From DATJFH01 sp035495815 (lineage in GTDB: Bacteria > Acidobacteriota > Terriglobia > Bryobacterales > Bryobacteraceae): a stretch of 26,446 nt of DNA. Each line of letters begins with the position of its first letter. The stretch's first letter is position 1. The position numbers and the translations under genes are program-made. A model generated the notes under the pieces. The model saw nothing but the letters and a program-made list of their open reading frames with translations. It was not told where the DNA came from and searched no databases. The stretch spans positions 1 to 26,446 of the forward strand of contig DATJFH010000290.1 in the NCBI GenBank assembly GCA_035495815.1, read 5' to 3'. Positions 25,635-26,446 of the stretch are shown here, one piece after another.

Positions 25635-26127
25635 TGCGCCAAGCATCGTGAACGCCGGCAGATGGCCGAGCGCCCGGCGGACGCATCGGATCGCGAGGCG
25701 GCGCGAATCCGGCCGTCCAAGGCGCGTGACATCGATCCGGAATCCCCTGATATTGGCTTTGGTCGCCCACCCCTCCGGCCGTGGCGGGATCTCCAGTGGC
25801 GCAGATCAGGCTGTGCCGCGAGATGAAATCCGGTGCTGGGGAGACCGCCGCCGAAAAAAATTTGACGGAGGGTGATCCGATTCGCGCCTGACTTTGCGCT
25901 TCTATTGGTGAGGGCGCAACAAGACGCCACACAGGACGAGGAACAGGCTGACACCCGGCCGGCGCGGTGGCTCGCCGGCCTGATCGATAATATGAAGATC
26001 AAATTGACGAAAAAAGGAATCGAACTCCACGGCATGGTGAGCTTTCCCGCTGGCTTTCCATTCAAGGTTCTGCTCGAAACCACCGCCAGTCCGTACCGCT
26101 GATTTCCTCACTTCCGAACCATACCGG
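25635..26127. other. Gene-poor stretch between the fucosidase gene and a terminator
   Basis: About 490 bases with no recognised gene or RNA. A TTGACG hexamer at 25863-25868 lacks a fitting -10 box. Frames here give only low-complexity arginine/proline-rich translations, except the weak small frame at 25995-26102. It may be degraded sequence 5' of the sulfatase remnant or an untranslated RNA ending at the terminator at 26128. Sequence alone does not decide. Confidence 0.5.
25995..26102 (+). CDS. Possible small protein, 35-36 residues
   Basis: An ATG opens MKIKLTKKGIELHG, a plausible strand-forming start, and the frame ends in TGA 25 bases before a strong terminator. The same frame is open back to a GTG at 25872 (76 residues), but that N-terminal part is compositionally unlike protein. 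There is no good ribosome site at 25995. The only support is position before the terminator and sensible composition. It could equally be non-coding RNA sequence. Confidence 0.25.
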   Translation, partial: KIKLTKKGIELHGMVSFPAGFPFKVLLETTASPYR

Positions 26128-26154
26128 CCTCCGCGCTTTTCGCGGAGGTTTTTT
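26128..26154 (+). terminator. Rho-independent terminator
   Basis: A perfect 8-bp stem CCTCCGCG/CGCGGAGG with loop CTTTT is followed by six T residues. It is the clearest intrinsic terminator in the window. It ends transcription from the left (fucosidase or the small frame) and separates it from the sulfatase remnant. The run continues as TTTTTTGTTT. Confidence 0.9.
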
Positions 26155-26189
26155 GTTTACGGCGGCTGAGCCCGGCCGGATCGATTGGA

Positions 26190-26441
26190 GACAAGGCCGC
26201 CTACACGATGGTGCAGCACGGGAAGGGCAATCTCGGCCACAGCGTGCGCACGGAGCGATACCGCTACACCGAGTGGAACGGCGGCAGGGACGGCGTGGAG
26301 TTCTCCGATCATGAGACGGACCTCAACGAGTGGACGAATCTGGCCTGGCCCAAGCGTTCCGGAGGCCCCGGCAAATACGCCGTGGCCATGGCGGAGATGA
26401 AAGCCCTGCTCCACGCCGATAAAAGCAAAAACGTGCCGTAG
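26190..26441 (+). pseudogene. C-terminal remnant of a sulfatase
   Basis: About 83 codons match the C-terminal end of type I sulfatases of the iduronate-2-sulfatase branch: AYTMVQHGKGNLGHSVRTERYRYTEW split as AYTMVQ, GHSVRTERYRYTEW, then GVEFSDHETDLNEWTNLA. The catalytic N-terminal domain with the CxPSR-type formylglycine site, normally about 400 residues, is missing. The sequence just upstream is a terminator, so the loss is real and not a window effect. An ATG at 26208 exists but gives only the sub-domain, without a ribosome site. The frame ends normally in TAG, so this is a 5'-truncated gene. Together with the fucosidase it hints at former sulfated-fucan use. Confidence 0.8.
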
Positions 26442-26446
26442 CGTCA

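Overview
The window is high-GC bacterial chromosome with densely packed, frequently overlapping genes. The gene families point to an Acidobacteriota soil bacterium of the Solibacter/Bryobacter type: two DUF1080 proteins, three secreted PQQ-type beta-propeller proteins, a GMC oxidoreductase with a cysteine cluster, a GH29 fucosidase, a sulfatase fragment and a DUF3179 protein. This placement is inferred from gene content. The window has no rRNA or other phylogenetic marker.

Layout. (1) 1-2440 is a decayed mobile region: the broken end of an IS256-type transposase, an intact aldo/keto reductase, and remnants of the conjugation genes trbB and trbC with a nonsense codon, frameshifts and a lost Walker A lysine. 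(2) 2464-6713 (+) holds a secreted protein of unknown function, a DUF1080 protein with an alpha/beta hydrolase 2 nt downstream, and a short RNase II/R-type exonuclease. (3) 10822-6733 (-) is a tightly coupled operon: a GT-C-like membrane protein, an ACS-family MFS transporter and a DUF3179 membrane protein. (4) 10934-12799 (+) holds a 45-residue acidic protein and a GMC oxidoreductase. (5) 16354-12837 (-) is an operon of a TlpA-like thioredoxin, GlcD-like FAD oxidase, DUF1080 and a TIM-barrel sugar isomerase/epimerase. (6) 16494-17948 (+) is a pterin operon: two unlike 6-pyruvoyltetrahydropterin synthase (PTPS) homologues and folE. (7) 23887-18085 (-) is an operon of three PQQ-like propellers and an iron-type alcohol dehydrogenase. 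(8) 24177-26441 (+) holds a fucosidase, a gene-poor stretch ending in a clear terminator, and a sulfatase C-terminal remnant.

The most notable observation is in the DUF3179 gene. Its reading frame is interrupted by one TGA (7449-7447, minus strand) exactly where the family has the first cysteine of its CxxC motif. Eight nucleotides downstream lies a perfect 7-bp hairpin with loop GGUCU, which fits the bacterial SECIS rules and shares its loop core with E. coli fdhF. The gene is therefore a strong candidate for a selenoprotein with a UxxC motif, not two ORFs or a pseudogene.

Together, regions 2, 4, 5 and 8 look like periplasmic or outer-surface carbohydrate catabolism. GMC dehydrogenase, DUF1080 and TIM-barrel proteins are families associated with oxidative (3-keto) glycoside cleavage, and the fucosidase and sulfatase remnant suggest sulfated or fucosylated glycans. 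These pathway links are inference.
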